A stretch of 64,000 nt of DNA from the NCBI GenBank assembly GCA_033675545.1, contig JAWDGP010000459.1, positions 353,501 to 417,500 of the forward strand, read 5' to 3'. The notes beneath the pieces are model-generated. The model searched no databases. It had not been told where the DNA came from and saw only the letters and a program-made list of their open reading frames with translations. Below are positions 50,394-62,954 of this stretch, one piece after another (position 1 is the stretch's first letter; every line of letters begins with the position of its first letter). The DNA is from Elysia crispata (lineage: Eukaryota; Mollusca; Gastropoda; Plakobranchidae). The position numbers and the translations under genes were made by a program.

Positions 50394-53300
50394 TATTAAA
50401 ATCCCAAAGGCAGGATATAATGCATTTCATTGAAAATTGTACATTCATCAAGAAGGAAAAGTGGATGTGATGATATTTTCTGTAATTACTATCTAAAAAT
50501 ACAAGAAAAAGTTTTTTGTTTTTGTTTGTTTTTTTTTAATGAGAATAGACAGAATAAAAGAGGTATGTAAATAACTGTCTATATTATAAAGAGAAAAACA
50601 TTGTCAGGGATGATTAAATAGATACTTGATATTGATGAAAAGAATAAAAAGAAAATTAAATGCTCCTGCACTACTGGTTTGGTTCAGTGTTGAAATGACT
50701 TTTGATAGCAAATTAGCGGAATCTCGCATGATCCTTCTTAATAATAATAAAAATCTGATAGACTACATCTCAAACTCGCCCAAAGCATTAAATTAAAAAC
50801 TACAAAGGGATATTTAAGAAGTTTAAAGTTCACCCTCAGCCCTGGTGTTATGAAAATTAAAAAAAAACCAATGAATTTCAACACAATTCTTCCTCACCTT
50901 AGTGCCCTTCTTGCCCTTCTTGAATTCTTTCTAATAACTAAGCATATCTTTCAAGAAAAAAAAAAACAAAAAAACTTCCATTCGTTGCAATTACTGGTGC
51001 AGCTGTTTCTTCAACAGTCAGTGGGACGCATCCACAACCCTACACTTCAGTGAAAAGTTCATCTGAAATTTGTGTTGGATTATGGGTTGAGAGAAGAGTT
51101 TGGGAGAAATAAGAAGATAATAAAATTGGTCTAATTCCTTATGATGACTATTATAGATACAAGTCTTATTTAACAATAGCAAAGGAGACTAAATGAAAAA
51201 AAATCATAGAAATTAGAATGCATGTCAGTTTATAAAACATAAGAAAATATTTTTTTTTAAAAAGTGGGCCCTACATAAATAAAAATAGACACAGTTGATG
51301 CTGGTGTTAAAAAGAGAGAGAGATAGTGCTCATTTAATAGGAAAGATTGAGATTGAGATACTTCAATTCATCATGACAATAAGAGCTCTCACCTTTAAGA
51401 ACTGAAATGGCCACTGCTTAACTCTGTTATTGATAAATCATATGGCTTGTCCGGTATTTTCTACTCTACATCATCTGCGGAGAGATGAAGGAAGAAATTA
51501 TGATAATGTTATAACTTTGTTATGGAAAGTAAGCAAATTTGGGTAGTGCACATTAATCTCATTTTACATTTCAGCAGTTATCAATTATGGTTAACATGAG
51601 TGTACTCAAGAAATTTGTCTCTTCTTAGAATCTAATAGTGTAATGAGATTCAGATTCTAGATTAGTCAATACATAAATTTACATGTACAATATTATCATC
51701 GATCTACTCCAGTCTAAATTCAGATTAGATTGCATTTATCTAATTAACAACTATTTTTAAATCACAATCTTTTCTCCAGTTCATATCTAGATCTACATAG
51801 ATCTAGATCTAGGTCTAGACAAAGGTAAACCTATCTTGTTGTTTATGCTCTCGTCTAGATCTAGATTTGTGTTATTTTTTTCCATGAAAAATTCAGGGCA
51901 GTTAAATACACTGAAATTGTAAAACTTAGTATGTTTTAGTAGGATAGAAACTAGTTTTCCTCACCTGAAGCTTCGTTCCTGGAGTTGTGGGTGTGGCACT
52001 GATGCTGACATTGATGTTAGATCATGTCTCCATTAGACTCTTTTTCTCTCTTCCCCAGACCAAATTTAGCTTTTGCAAGTGATTGAATGACTAAAATATT
52101 GTTCTTACACTTATCTTATCATTTCATGAGAAGTTTATCTTTCAATTATGGTCTTTTAAAGCGAGTTTAATAGGAAAATATCCTCACTTTCTTCATCTCA
52201 ATTCGTTGAGTCAGCCATGTTGTTGTCTTTAGTTACCATTAAAAAAATTGCTAGGACAGTAGGAGCGATGGAATTTTTACTTTTAAAGTATTATAAGCAT
52301 GATAAAACAAAGAAAGAAGAAGATTTCAGCAAAATTGAATAGTTGTATGATTCTTTGAATGAGCTTTTGGGGTGTAAAAGTTTTGAAATTCAGAAAGAAA
52401 TAACTTTAACTGTGGATCAGGTGATGTGGATCACAGTGATTTCGACTTGTGAGATGCGCAGAAAATGTAGTGCCGATGTAAACAAATGTATTCATGCGCA
52501 CTCGGTAGCACAGAAAAGAGCGAAAATAAACGAATACAACTGCGGTATGCAACACTATAGGGTTTAAACGGGTGAAAATTTTACTACGCGGATGCAAAGA
52601 GTACGTAAAATATCATTACATTTTAACGATTTTTCGGACTTTGACGCTCGATAGGGTTCAGAAAAAAATTGTTTTAAAATATTTAGAGACAAAATTAAAG
52701 CTCCTACTTCTGTCAGATGATGTAAAAATGGTTGAACTTTATAAGTATAGTACTCGTTCAGTTTCGACCACGGGTCACCCTGACCACCTTTAGAGCCCTA
52801 TATCTCAGAAGTTACTTTTCCGACAAGCGACTGGTTTTCTCAGACCACCACACTTATTTGATAGGGAAGGTGGCAAGGTCGACCCACTCCAGGCTGGAAA
52901 TGTGTGGAGTGCCCCCCTCGAGACTCATTGGAGCAGAGGGCATTAGAAGTAGGCCTATAAATTAGAATAGCGCACTAACACTAACTAAAATTTCATAAGC
53001 AAGGTTCAGGCACGGTCAACTCTTAAGGGAAAGGGGACAAGTGTCACACTAACAATTATAAAGAAAAGCTAGATTGAGAACCTAACTAACAACTCTACCC
53101 AACAGAATGAATGATATGTATGATAACAAACAAACTGAAGCCCAACAAACCCATCCCAATAACGCAAGTAAGAAAGGAGCTAAGTAATAAAACCAACTAA
53201 CCAAACTAACCAACCGGGTCAACCAAGGAAAAACCAAAAAAAAAAAAAAACAAAAGGCATACGGGATAGATAAAAGAAAAAAAAATGAAAAGGTTTAATG
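50394..53300. other. Intergenic sequence right of the Polinton
   Basis: AT-rich sequence. GATCTA-type simple repeats lie at about 51785-51865. The 38-bp segment near 52815-52852 is an inverted match to 34293-34330. An open frame of 74 codons at 52343-52567 has no recognisable domain. No gene is called. Confidence 0.5.
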
Positions 53301-53364
53301 ACTACTACTACTGCTGCTGCTGCTGTGCTGCTCCTCCTCCTCCTCCTTCTCCTACCATTACCGG

Positions 53365-53445
<81 letters not shown>

Positions 53446-53590
53446 AGCTATTGATGCTACTACTACCACTTCTACCACTACTACTGCTGCTACTACTGCT
53501 ACTGATGCTACTACTATTACGACGGCTACTGCTGCTGCTAATACTGTTACTGAGAGAGAGAGAGAGGTGGGGGGTGGGGGGGGGGGGGGA
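53301..53590. repeat. TAC/ACT trinucleotide repeat with flanking GA and G runs
   Basis: A pure TAC array of about 26 copies (53365-53443) lies within imperfect CTG, TCC and ACT triplets and ends in a GA repeat and a G run. It is open in several frames only because it is a triplet repeat. Confidence 0.9.
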
Positions 53591-56271
53591 GGGGAGAACC
53601 AGAAAGAGAAGAAAGAAATAGCGAAACATATCGAGATTAATATTTAGTTATTACCTGATGTTGAAAGAGACATAAGGTGGAAAAATATATCAAATGTACA
53701 GGAGGAGAGGCAAAGAAGAAAGAGATTGCGAAAGAGAGAGACATTTCTATAAAGACAAGAACATTAATTCACGTCTATGTTGAACCTGTCTTGACTATAG
53801 ATATGAGGCTTTAGTAATCTTCCAAAAGAACTGATGCAGAAGAAAGTGGAGACAATAGAATGTTCTTGAACAGTTTGCTTAGAACCTCATTGATAGCCAA
53901 GAAATCATCTCAAAGACTGCTGAGAAAGTTTTGTAAAAAAAAAAAACCACTTAAAAACTTATGTTCGAAAACATATCTCCAATATCTATGAATGCTTGGA
54001 CTGACTCAGAACGTTTAGTTTTATAAGGCATTTTATGATGGCTAAGCAAGCATGAATTAATAACCTACTCGTTAGGAGAAGACAAAAAGCAACGTGTCAC
54101 TTTAATTTCTGGATAAATTCAAATTTCATGAAAAGATCAACTTTACGAAGAAAAGTCAATGCGTGCATGTTAAAAAAAAAGTTTAATGAAAAAAAAAAAA
54201 AATAAAAAGCAAGACAAAACTTCATATTAATTACAGAACTAGCATTTCATCATGTGTTAGGTGAAACAGAAATTCTTAAAAAAATTATAACTCTGTAACA
54301 AAGAAAGATATAATGTATAAATAAATTTAGAAAAGGTTGAATTTTATGGATTGGCCTTCAAAATTGATGTGAATAGATACTTCGTCACCAATTTATAGTT
54401 CTATGCACCTGGATTGGTGATCATTCGTAAAATCACGGGGTAATTGTGACAGAGCTGTGTCACATGTCGTTTCTGGTGAAGCACGTCTTTCAAGTCTGCA
54501 GGGAACTCGTAATTGTTGGATGTGTGAATGATGTCATTTCGCCAGCACTAGCATCCGTCATGTGAAGCTGTGTTAAAAACGATAGAAAATACTTTGCAAT
54601 CATTTTGTTCTAACCAACATCGCCTAATAAGTTTTTAGTGGCCTATGGCGGATTTTGATCTCTTGCAATATTATCTAGGTATAGTAGAAAGCTAAATGCA
54701 TGGCATAGGGTGGCTGAACAAGACAATTATTACAGCAAACACTATCACCCTTTAATTCCCATTTTCTTAAGTTAATTAATGAAAACAAATAATCAATAGT
54801 AGTTATTATTATTAAATTAAAATAAAAAATAATAGAACTACAACAGCAAGCAACCGAAATTGTCATTCTTTTGACATTTTTATGATTATTGATTTTACCA
54901 CATGGTACCAGCTACTGGTGTAGCCCATCTTTTCATAAAACAATCAATGGCTCTAAAAAACTGCCAGTTTAAAAAAAAAAAAATAGGCTCATATTGTGAT
55001 TATAATCGTAAATGGGAGGCCTACATTTTTCGCAATTTCGCTACTGATTGGAAGATTTTGTTTATTTTTTTTTTATTTTAAAGTTTACATATATGTTGTT
55101 TCTGTCAGAGTCGTACAAACTTTGCTCGTTCTCACACGTCACAGAAATCTACAAGTTCAAACATGTTGACCTCCTTTTCCCTCTCCCTCTACCCTCCCTC
55201 ATGAGCTCATAGAAACTAGGATAATGCTCTACGACAACTCAAATTAGTCTTCCATTTTTAATGTCTTGTTATTAATTTCAGCAGTCTCTCAATAACTCCA
55301 TCTTATAATTTCAATTTTACATACTCCTCGTAAAGGACCTTAAACCCGTTGATGTGTTAAACTAAATCAATACAAAACAATAGGAAGAAAGACAACTTTT
55401 TGCATTCATTTGCTGCTCATTGCTGATTGCCTTTTCGGTATTATTAGGGCTAAACACTTTAATTAGATGTCTAATTTTGATGCTCAATACATCTTTCATT
55501 GAAAATTTTTTTTTCCAAGTAGGCTTACTGTCTACACCTTGCACACTCTATTAATCAACTATGGTTGATTTCAACGGTTGTAATTAGTTTTTGACCTTTG
55601 AGTCGTAAGAAACAGATTGACTTTGAAAACAAAAGTTAACCACAGAATATTTTTTTGGTGCAATTTTTTCCCTCTCTCTGAAAGTTAAAACAAGGCCTAT
55701 TGCGGACATCCACTTAACATCGAACGTATTTACTTGATGAGGCGTCCCGATCATTGTTCGTATACGATTATCTGTTGTTTTCATTAGTTTCAACATGGCG
55801 GATGCCTTTCCTGAGACTGCCATTTATATAATTTATTTTCCAGTTTTCGATGTTTTCTTTTTGTTAAAATGTCTTTGAAATTGAGGTCTTATCGATTCAA
55901 ACAGTAAAGCTCTAGTCTTTGTTCACGTTACTCTCAAACTTTGTAACCTAAATGTAAATTTCGATCTAGATATAGACAGTCTAGAGATCTAGATCTAATC
56001 TAGATCTAGATCTAGATCTATAGCGATACCGTTATGTAGCATTTTGACGCATTTGCTAAACCTTTTCTCGTACTAGAGTATTGATCTAGATCTAGATATC
56101 TATGGTTAATGGGACTAGGTCATAATTTATATTAGATTCCATTGTACTGAAGACGATTTTACTTTAACTCAAGACTATTGGAATTTCCCTCCTTACCAAA
56201 ATGTAGTAAATGTTTCTATTTACATTTTTTTAAAATTTGGAATGTGATCAGGATTTTGCTATACGACTATA
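53591..56271. other. Intergenic sequence without recognised genes
   Basis: AT-rich sequence. A GATCTA-type simple repeat lies at 55965-56015. A CAACATGGCGGATGCC stretch at 55793-55808 looks like a start-codon context, but I could not support a gene there on either strand. Confidence 0.45.
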
Positions 56272-56754
56272 CAGTCGAGTCCGCTTATTTCGAAGTCATT
56301 TGGATAAAAAAGGACTTCGAATTATCCAAATTTCGAATTATCAGAGTACCTAGAGAAAGAGAGTTTAAAAAATGTGGATGACAGATCAGGAATGTCATAC
56401 AAGTGTGCAGGGAGGTGGGGGTGGGCCTAACCCCTTTCTATCGTGCAACCTTATTGCAGACTCTTGCATGTAACCTAGGTGGGCACACACACATACACAC
56501 ACCAGAATCACTTGCCTCGCGGAGCATAGTACTACATGTACTTTGTTATTCAAGCCTGGAAAAGTGCTTTCACTGTGTCAGAATAAAAGAATCATGCCAA
56601 AATCGTTTCAAATGAACCAGATCGTTATTTCAAAATTCGAACTAACCAATATTTTTAAATGAAGCTTAAATAGAGAAATATTCGGTAAAATTAAACGTCT
56701 TTGAAATATTTAAGAATTCGAACTATCCGGATTCGAATAATTTGGACTCAACTG
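56272..56754. mobile_element. Tigger-type MITE, forward copy
   Basis: A 483-bp element flanked by TA. It begins CAGTCGAGTCCGCTTATTTC and ends GAATAATTTGGACTCAACTG. It is homologous over its whole length to the reverse complement of 17685-18170, and its left end matches the end of the Tigger copy at 10077. It probably derives from such an element by internal replacement. Confidence 0.8.
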
Positions 56755-58093
56755 TAGATCTAGATCTACATCTTAGATAATTTACACCATCAAAACAAGA
56801 TTCTGGAACTTTGGTAGCTTTTATCTTTGCGGAAAGATTTCCAAATGGGTACGGCACCTCTATCATGAATGCAAAGCAGGGCTTCTTTGGATTCAAATTT
56901 TCAACAGGCCAATATTTGCCACATATAGAACTTATTAATGCCTCAATTAGTTGTAGATTGTTTTCTAATAATGAATTACCAATAAACAAAAACAACTATG
57001 GCATCATCTGTAGATCTATATCATATCTTAATATACTAAAGCAAAGTACCGACTCGAAATTCTTATACCATGTTTGCTTGTGAGTGTTATTTCGTATTGA
57101 AAATAAATTGTCCTTTACTTAGATCTATATATGATCTTTTTACGTTGCAAGATAGAACAAAACTGTGAAGCTAGAAACAAAAGAAAAATGTATACTATTG
57201 ACTCTTAGTGAGATATTTTTTTTCATCTTTAATTATTTCATGATAGGCATTGTGAAAAAATATTCTTCATTACGCTGTACCAGTACTACTCTCTGCGATC
57301 TTCAAAAAGTTGGCTTCCATACTCTACCCATGCATCTTAGATTTTCTGTACAATTGCAACATGTCTGGATCATGGTTTAAAAGAGAAAGTTACAATACAT
57401 AAAACAAACATTTTTTTTGCATATGTAATACATTTAGCCTGGAGGGCAGTCAAATGGACAGCAGCAGAATAAAAAAACACACCAGGAAACTACAGAACAT
57501 TCTAATCGAGATGTGCAGTACAAAGCACATAAGAAATGTATTTCTATTGGCCACGTAAGTGGAAAGATATTGCAAGGATACTGACTAGTATCACTATTAG
57601 ACAATGTATCAGCTTGCAAGAAAACTTTAAGATCTAAACATTGCTCAATATTAACTAATCCCATTTAACTGATGACATAGATAAGTTTTATGAAGAGAAC
57701 AAAAATGTAATATTGGAGATTGAAAAGTTGTTATCCATAGCACTGGTTGATTATTATTTAATAGTCATTGCTTAGGACTATTGGGTGTCAAACTTTATCA
57801 GATTTAAATTTGAGGATGCATTATGTTTATTTATTATTTATTACAAAACTTTTCTTTTACAAAATTGAAAACAAATTGTTGGCTTAATAATAAAAAGTGT
57901 TTTTAAAAGTTTAAAGTAGTTAAGTGAGGTATATTTAGGACTTGAAATGGTTCATTTTTAAATGAAAAGATTAAATCTGTTGAAAAAAAAATTAAAAAAT
58001 TGAACACAAAAAGCAGTCCTATGTTGTGCCTATAGTTGTTTATAGTAGTCATTAAAAAGTCATATTTAAGAACTTTTTTTTTTTAATTTTCAG
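56755..58093. other. AT-rich sequence without recognised genes
   Basis: No repeat ends or conserved coding segments were recognised. It may be the intron upstream of the candidate exon at 58094. Confidence 0.45.
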
Positions 58094-58185
58094 GGGAGGA
58101 TAACCTCAGACCCTATAGCAATCTCATGTCTTCAACACTTGATGTTCAAGATTTGAGACACTTTGGTTTAGAAGATCTGATGTGA
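58094..58185 (+). CDS. Candidate terminal coding exon of an unidentified gene
   Basis: A strong acceptor (T run, then TTTTCAG ending at 58093) precedes an open frame encoding EDNLRPYSNLMSS, then TLDVQDLRHFGLEDLM and TGA at 58183-58185. The sequence has the look of a conserved C-terminus, and an AATAAA lies at 58611-58616. I do not recognise the protein and found no partner exon upstream in the window, so this could also be chance. Confidence 0.35.
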
Positions 58186-58250
58186 TGAAAAAAAAATTGA
58201 GTGATTTTGAATCAGAGACTCTTAAATGTGTGCATTTAATACAAAAGTAA

Positions 58251-58410
<160 letters not shown>

Positions 58411-59207
58411 TAGCACATTTAGACTTTCAGGGAGATTGCATCAGAAACGAATGAAAAAGAAAACAAAAAGGAAGATTTCAAGTAAACAATCTCATGATAA
58501 GCAATACATGTATTTGGTTTATGCAAGCACCATACAGAAAATGATCATGGGTAACAACAAACCAATTAAACTATATCTTGATGTGCAATATTTTGAAATT
58601 AGTTTGGCTCAATAAAAATCTATAATGGTGCTGACTGTTTTAGTGATTATTGTCCACAGGCTCATGATATTTTTTACTGAATCTGAAGACTAATCAAATA
58701 CAGAGCCATCAGCATCAAACTTGACAATGATTTTGTTTTTTAAATCCAAACAGGCCATAGAAAACAAGTACCAAGTATCTAATCAAACTTTACTTAAAAT
58801 CTTAAAAGAGGTTTAAGAACTAAACATCAATGGAACATTTCTCAAAGCAACAGTAGAAATACAAAGAATTGAAAGGATAGAAAACAAGATTGCACGAGTG
58901 AGGATATTTTGTGCTGATAGACAAAAGATGGCAGAAAAAAATGTAAAACACTACAGAAAAAAGTCAAAATATAATTTGACAAAGTCAAAGAAAGTTGGAT
59001 TAACGACAGGCGTAGAGAAATTATCCTATTCCATACATATATATATATGTATATATATATATACCACATGCAAGGAACAAAAATGTTTCAAAAAGTCACT
59101 GATTAAAGATTGAAATTAAACCATAGATTTGCAAAATTGAAAATTTATATTTGATTCTTTTAGGTGTTATTTAGAATTAGTCATTATGAGCAAATATTTT
59201 TCCTCAG

Positions 59208-59322
59208 ACTTTAAATTTAGCTTGAAAGTATGGGAGACAACAGTGGAGAGAATGGTTTCCCTCACTACACTCCACAACACCCATTGCCAGAGGAGATAAA
59301 GAAGCTTACAAGAGATGATACG
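59208..59322 (+). CDS. LEKR1: LEKR1-like first coding exon
   Basis: The acceptor TTCCTCAG ends at 59207, so a non-coding 5' exon probably exists upstream. The ATG at 59230 begins MGDNSGENGFPHYTPQ, and HPLPEEIKKLTRDDT ends the exon at a GT donor (59323). The coding part is 93 bases, phase 0. Confidence 0.75.
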
Positions 59323-62300
59323 GTACATTTTATAAGCTATTTTCTTTTTTCAGTGCAGAGAACATGTTATGAGTTTTCATGACTTTACTTCGTTTATTTT
59401 AATTTCTTTGGAAAAATGTTGTTGTCTGGCAGTTGTTTTTTCAATCATTCAGTTTTAGTCATTTTTTGAATATTGAGATGAATTTTTTTTTTAATTTTGT
59501 GAAAAATATAATATACTTTTGGATTTTCCATAACGATGAGTCGCAGTAATTTTTTTTTGTAATGAAAAAATGATCTTTGAAATGATGAATGTAAATTGTA
59601 CTTTTTATTGTGGTTCAGAAACTCTCACACATTTTGACGTACTTGATATCTTCAAATCTTTGTATAGACATACAGAACATGTTTTCAGAGCCAGTTGAGG
59701 GACAAAGCTAAGCACAGGTGGCTGGTTCTTTGAGAAGTTTGAAATAATTTAAGTTTATCAAAGAATCTTGTACTGAGACAGCGAAATATAATAGGAGGTA
59801 AAAGGCATTATGAGCAGAAGGAGGGAGACAAAAAATGAAATTCTGTTCCTAATCTAAACCTATTTTTATTCTTTGAAAGGAAAAGCTTGATGTTGCAAGA
59901 GAGCCCCTTTTTACCAGGAGAGTTAAGCTGCATAGAGTATGGGTTGATTTGGAGATGGGACATGCTGAGTGGGGAGGAAAGTTACATTCTATAAGATACA
60001 GGAGGGAAGCAGATTGATGAAGGAACCAATCAAGTGTCCTCTTAAGCTTAGGCAATGAAGACACTCTACAGTTACACATCAAGTTCCCTTGTTGCGTTTA
60101 GTGCATCTGTCACTTGCTTTACATTTAGCCTCTTTGTTTGTCTGTTCAATATTTTTCTCGTTGTTTTCCCCTACTGCGTTTTCCTTCATCATTCCAGTTG
60201 TCGCAAGATGTTCCAGTTTCTCTTTTCTCATCAGTTGCTATTTAGGAGTGATCTTGTTGTGTCAGCTTCTCGTAAGATGGTTTCGTTCGCAGTTCATGAA
60301 ATTCATAGTATTCTTCTTAAGAACTACATTTCTGTTGCCTCAGGTTTCTTTTGTAGCTGTTTGGAAATTGTCCAGGCCTTGTATCCATATATCCATATAT
60401 CAAGGAATAAGACTATTAATTTATAAGTGAAACTCTTGTTGGACGCTTAGGTAGATTTATGTGTAGAGACAAAGATTGAGACAGTGAGTGGTAATTAAGC
60501 TTATGAAATTTAAGAGGTTAGAGCTAACAGTTCTTGCGAGCAAGTCACTGTGTGGTTGCCTATGAAAACAAATCTAGTCTTTTTGAACTTAAAATGCTGT
60601 AAATTTTATTGGAATGTCAAACTTTCTGTATAAATCTTTTCCTCATTAGAATTGAAGTAGAAAAAACATTCTATCAACACTTGTTTTCTTGCCATAATCA
60701 AAGCATTAAAGTGATAACCAAGATTTTTACATAGGTCTGCAAGTACTGTGGAGTCAGTTATTTGATACACAATGAGATCAAAGCTTTGGAAGACAAGGTA
60801 GCAGCATTAGAAAAGGAGCTCACAAATTTGAGAGGCCAGGAACAGAGGGAGGCTTTGTTGAAGAAAGAGAATGCTCTTCTCAAAGACCAGCGAAATGATT
60901 TGCAAACTTCTCTTGAGACAGAGCATAATATGTAAGTTTTTGTTATTGTTGTCGTTGTTGTTTTCATTATTGTTTTTTAACACCAATTTTCTGTGCAAAA
61001 AGGTACTGCGAGCTTGAAATTTATTATGTTTTCAGATTAATCAAGCAATTGTGACCCCCATATGGTCCATCACATTATCATAGTTTGAGGGCTTGCATGC
61101 TCTTATGATCCTTTGAACCACGCCATGTGGAGCCTTAGCTCCTCTAGGTCCCCCATGCTAGACAGGTCAGCAGGAAAGGTGCCAGACTAAATATGGACCA
61201 AACTAGACATAAGACTAGGAATGAAATCAGCAGTCATGCCACTCAACTGTCATGTCAATTTAAGCAACTAGTGATTACCTGCCTGCCATCATAACTATCT
61301 CTGGCAAGGCCAACAGCAAAAACATCACCCTTCCACGGTGGAATTAGAAAGAAGCCAAATGGGAAAAATTTAAAAAACTCATGGACTACAATACAGCTGG
61401 AACAAATTGCAAAACAAAGCACCTTCATTGTAGCTCAAACAAGATGGTCAAAGCAATCCTATGAGCAGCTAACGAAAGCATACCAAGAAGGGTGTGCAAG
61501 GAATATACTCCCAGAATTAGAAAGATTGCACCAAGATATCATTAAAGGCAGAACTAAAGCAGAAAATACAAATAATATATGTATATCAATGAAAAAAAGC
61601 ATCTCCATATACTAAAAAGCAACCAATACCACTCCACGTAAAAGCTGGCATGAAAAAACAACAAATTTCAATTTCAAAACAGATGGTCAAAAACTGTGGA
61701 AACTTGTAAAACTCTAAATGGTTGTACGACAACAGACACAGTGGTTATCAAGAAAGATGGTGATACCCTAACAGGCAAAATGGCCGCAAATGCACTGATT
61801 GCACAAAACAAAGCTGTTGGGGACATAGAACTACCCACAAAAAGAAAGCAAAAAATAAAGCAGGCAATTGAAGATATTGAAAACCAAGTCTTGGAGCTGA
61901 TCGACAGCTCCTTGATACAGAATTAACAATTGTGGAAGTTAAAGACCAACCTAGCCTGGGGATCAGACAAAGTAAGCAATGATATCCTCAAATATTTGGA
62001 TTCCAAGCAAAGATAAAACTGCTTCAACTTTTTAATGCCAGCTGGAAAACAAGTAACAAACAAAAGATATGGAAAAAAGATATGAGTCCAATCCTTAAAA
62101 GTAGCAAATGCAAAACCGAAGCTGAGAGCTACAGACAGATCAGTTTATCAAGCTGTGTCTGTAAGCTGATGGAATGAATCGTCAACATGTGGCTGTTTGA
62201 AAAAAAACAAGGTCGTTTACCAGAGCTAGCAGTTTAAGGCAATTCAGATTAGCTGAAGATCAAGGGATATATATATATATATATATACATATATATCTCA

Positions 62301-62954
62301 GAAAGAACAAGTAATTGTAGCCAATCCTTGGCCCGCCTGGAAAAGAAACACCAAATAGGTATTCTAGAAACAAACAATGGCATAGAATCCTAGTCATCCA
62401 TGAACCCAGCTGAAATCAGTAGAAAAGATTGCAGTTCAATAGCAAGAGTGGGTCAGACTATACACAAATGGATCAGCAACTGATGCAGTCCAAAACTGTG
62501 GGGGAGAGGTCTTTATAGAATGGCCAAATGGCTCCACCATATCACAAGCTTGCTCAACTTACTCAGAACAAAGGCAATAGACCTGGCTGCAGCCGTCAAC
62601 GCTACATGAGAAACTCAATGGCACTGAAAAAAAAAAACCTGCTCCAAAAGCTGGAGTTTGTCAGAGCCACCTGACCCCAGATTTGACAAGCTGTCAATTT
62701 CAGGGGAATGCAGAAGAAGAAGAAGGCAATTAGGACACTGCACATTACTGAAAACTTCCCAGAGTTTCAATGTGCTCTTCTTACCCAAACTTGAATAGCA
62801 TCCATGTTTGACCATTGAGTACAGTAAGTTTGCATTTCCTTTTTATTTCATAGCTCATGTATCTCCTAAAAGATATACTAATCTTTTTAATCAATTTTAG
62901 TTTTTATTCAAAGCTGTATATCCAAACACAGTGTGAAGAACTTACGACTAAAGA
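59208..62954 (+). CDS. LEKR1: LEKR1-like coiled-coil gene, 5' part
   Basis: Two clear exons and one tentative exon encode the N-terminus of a protein like vertebrate LEKR1 (leucine-, glutamate- and lysine-rich 1). HPLPEEIKKLTRDDT is followed by VCKYCGVSYLIHNEIKALED, then a leucine/glutamate/lysine heptad region. The CxxC pair (CKYC) may bind zinc or just be a conserved signature. Function of LEKR1 is poorly known; a coiled-coil structural role is likely. The remaining exons lie to the right of the window. A decayed LINE sits in the intron after the second coding exon. Confidence 0.75.
59323..60734. other. LEKR1-like intron without recognised features
   Basis: AT-rich intron. Open frames of about 120 codons near 60055-60430 have no recognisable domain and no supporting context. 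Confidence 0.5.
60735..60931 (+). CDS. LEKR1: LEKR1-like second coding exon: VCKYCGVSY and coiled coil
   Basis: The acceptor is TTACATAG and the donor GTAAGT. It encodes VCKYCGVSYLIHNEIKALED followed by a heptad-rich helix (KVAALEKELTNLRGQEQREA). VCKYCGVSYL is the segment that identifies LEKR1. The exon ends after the second base of a codon. Confidence 0.82.
61230..62830 (+). mobile_element. Decayed Jockey/I-group-like LINE
   Basis: Plus-strand fragments in changing frames read as a non-LTR retrotransposon. There is an endonuclease end (PRWN...KWEKFKKLMDYNTAG, 61335-61405) and a linker (WAANESIPRRVCKEY near 61460-61505). Reverse transcriptase segments follow (KIWKKDMSPILKSSKCK, then ESYRQISLSSCVCKLME, near 62060-62175), and then a possible RNase H-like region near 62440-62590. 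Multiple stops make it inactive. It lies inside an intron of the LEKR1-like gene. Confidence 0.65.
62901..62954 (+). CDS. LEKR1: Tentative third coding exon of the LEKR1-like gene
   Basis: The acceptor is CAATTTTAG ending at 62900 and the donor GTAGGT at 62955. In the phase left by exon 60735-60931 it reads IFYSKLYIQTQCEELTTK, a plausible continuation of the helix. It is short and has no decisive motif, so this is a weak call. Confidence 0.35.

Noticed and set aside
53285-53647. 120-codon threonine-rich open frame
   Set aside because: It is the translation of the TAC/ACT trinucleotide array.
55584-55823. 79-codon minus-strand frame beginning MAVSGKASAMLKLMK
   Set aside because: The start context is fair and a possible donor follows, but no domain or partner exon was found.
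60055-60430. 123-codon plus-strand open frame in the LEKR1-like intron
   Set aside because: Its composition looks random (Phe/Ser/Leu-rich), it has no domain, and the second overlapping frame is equally open.
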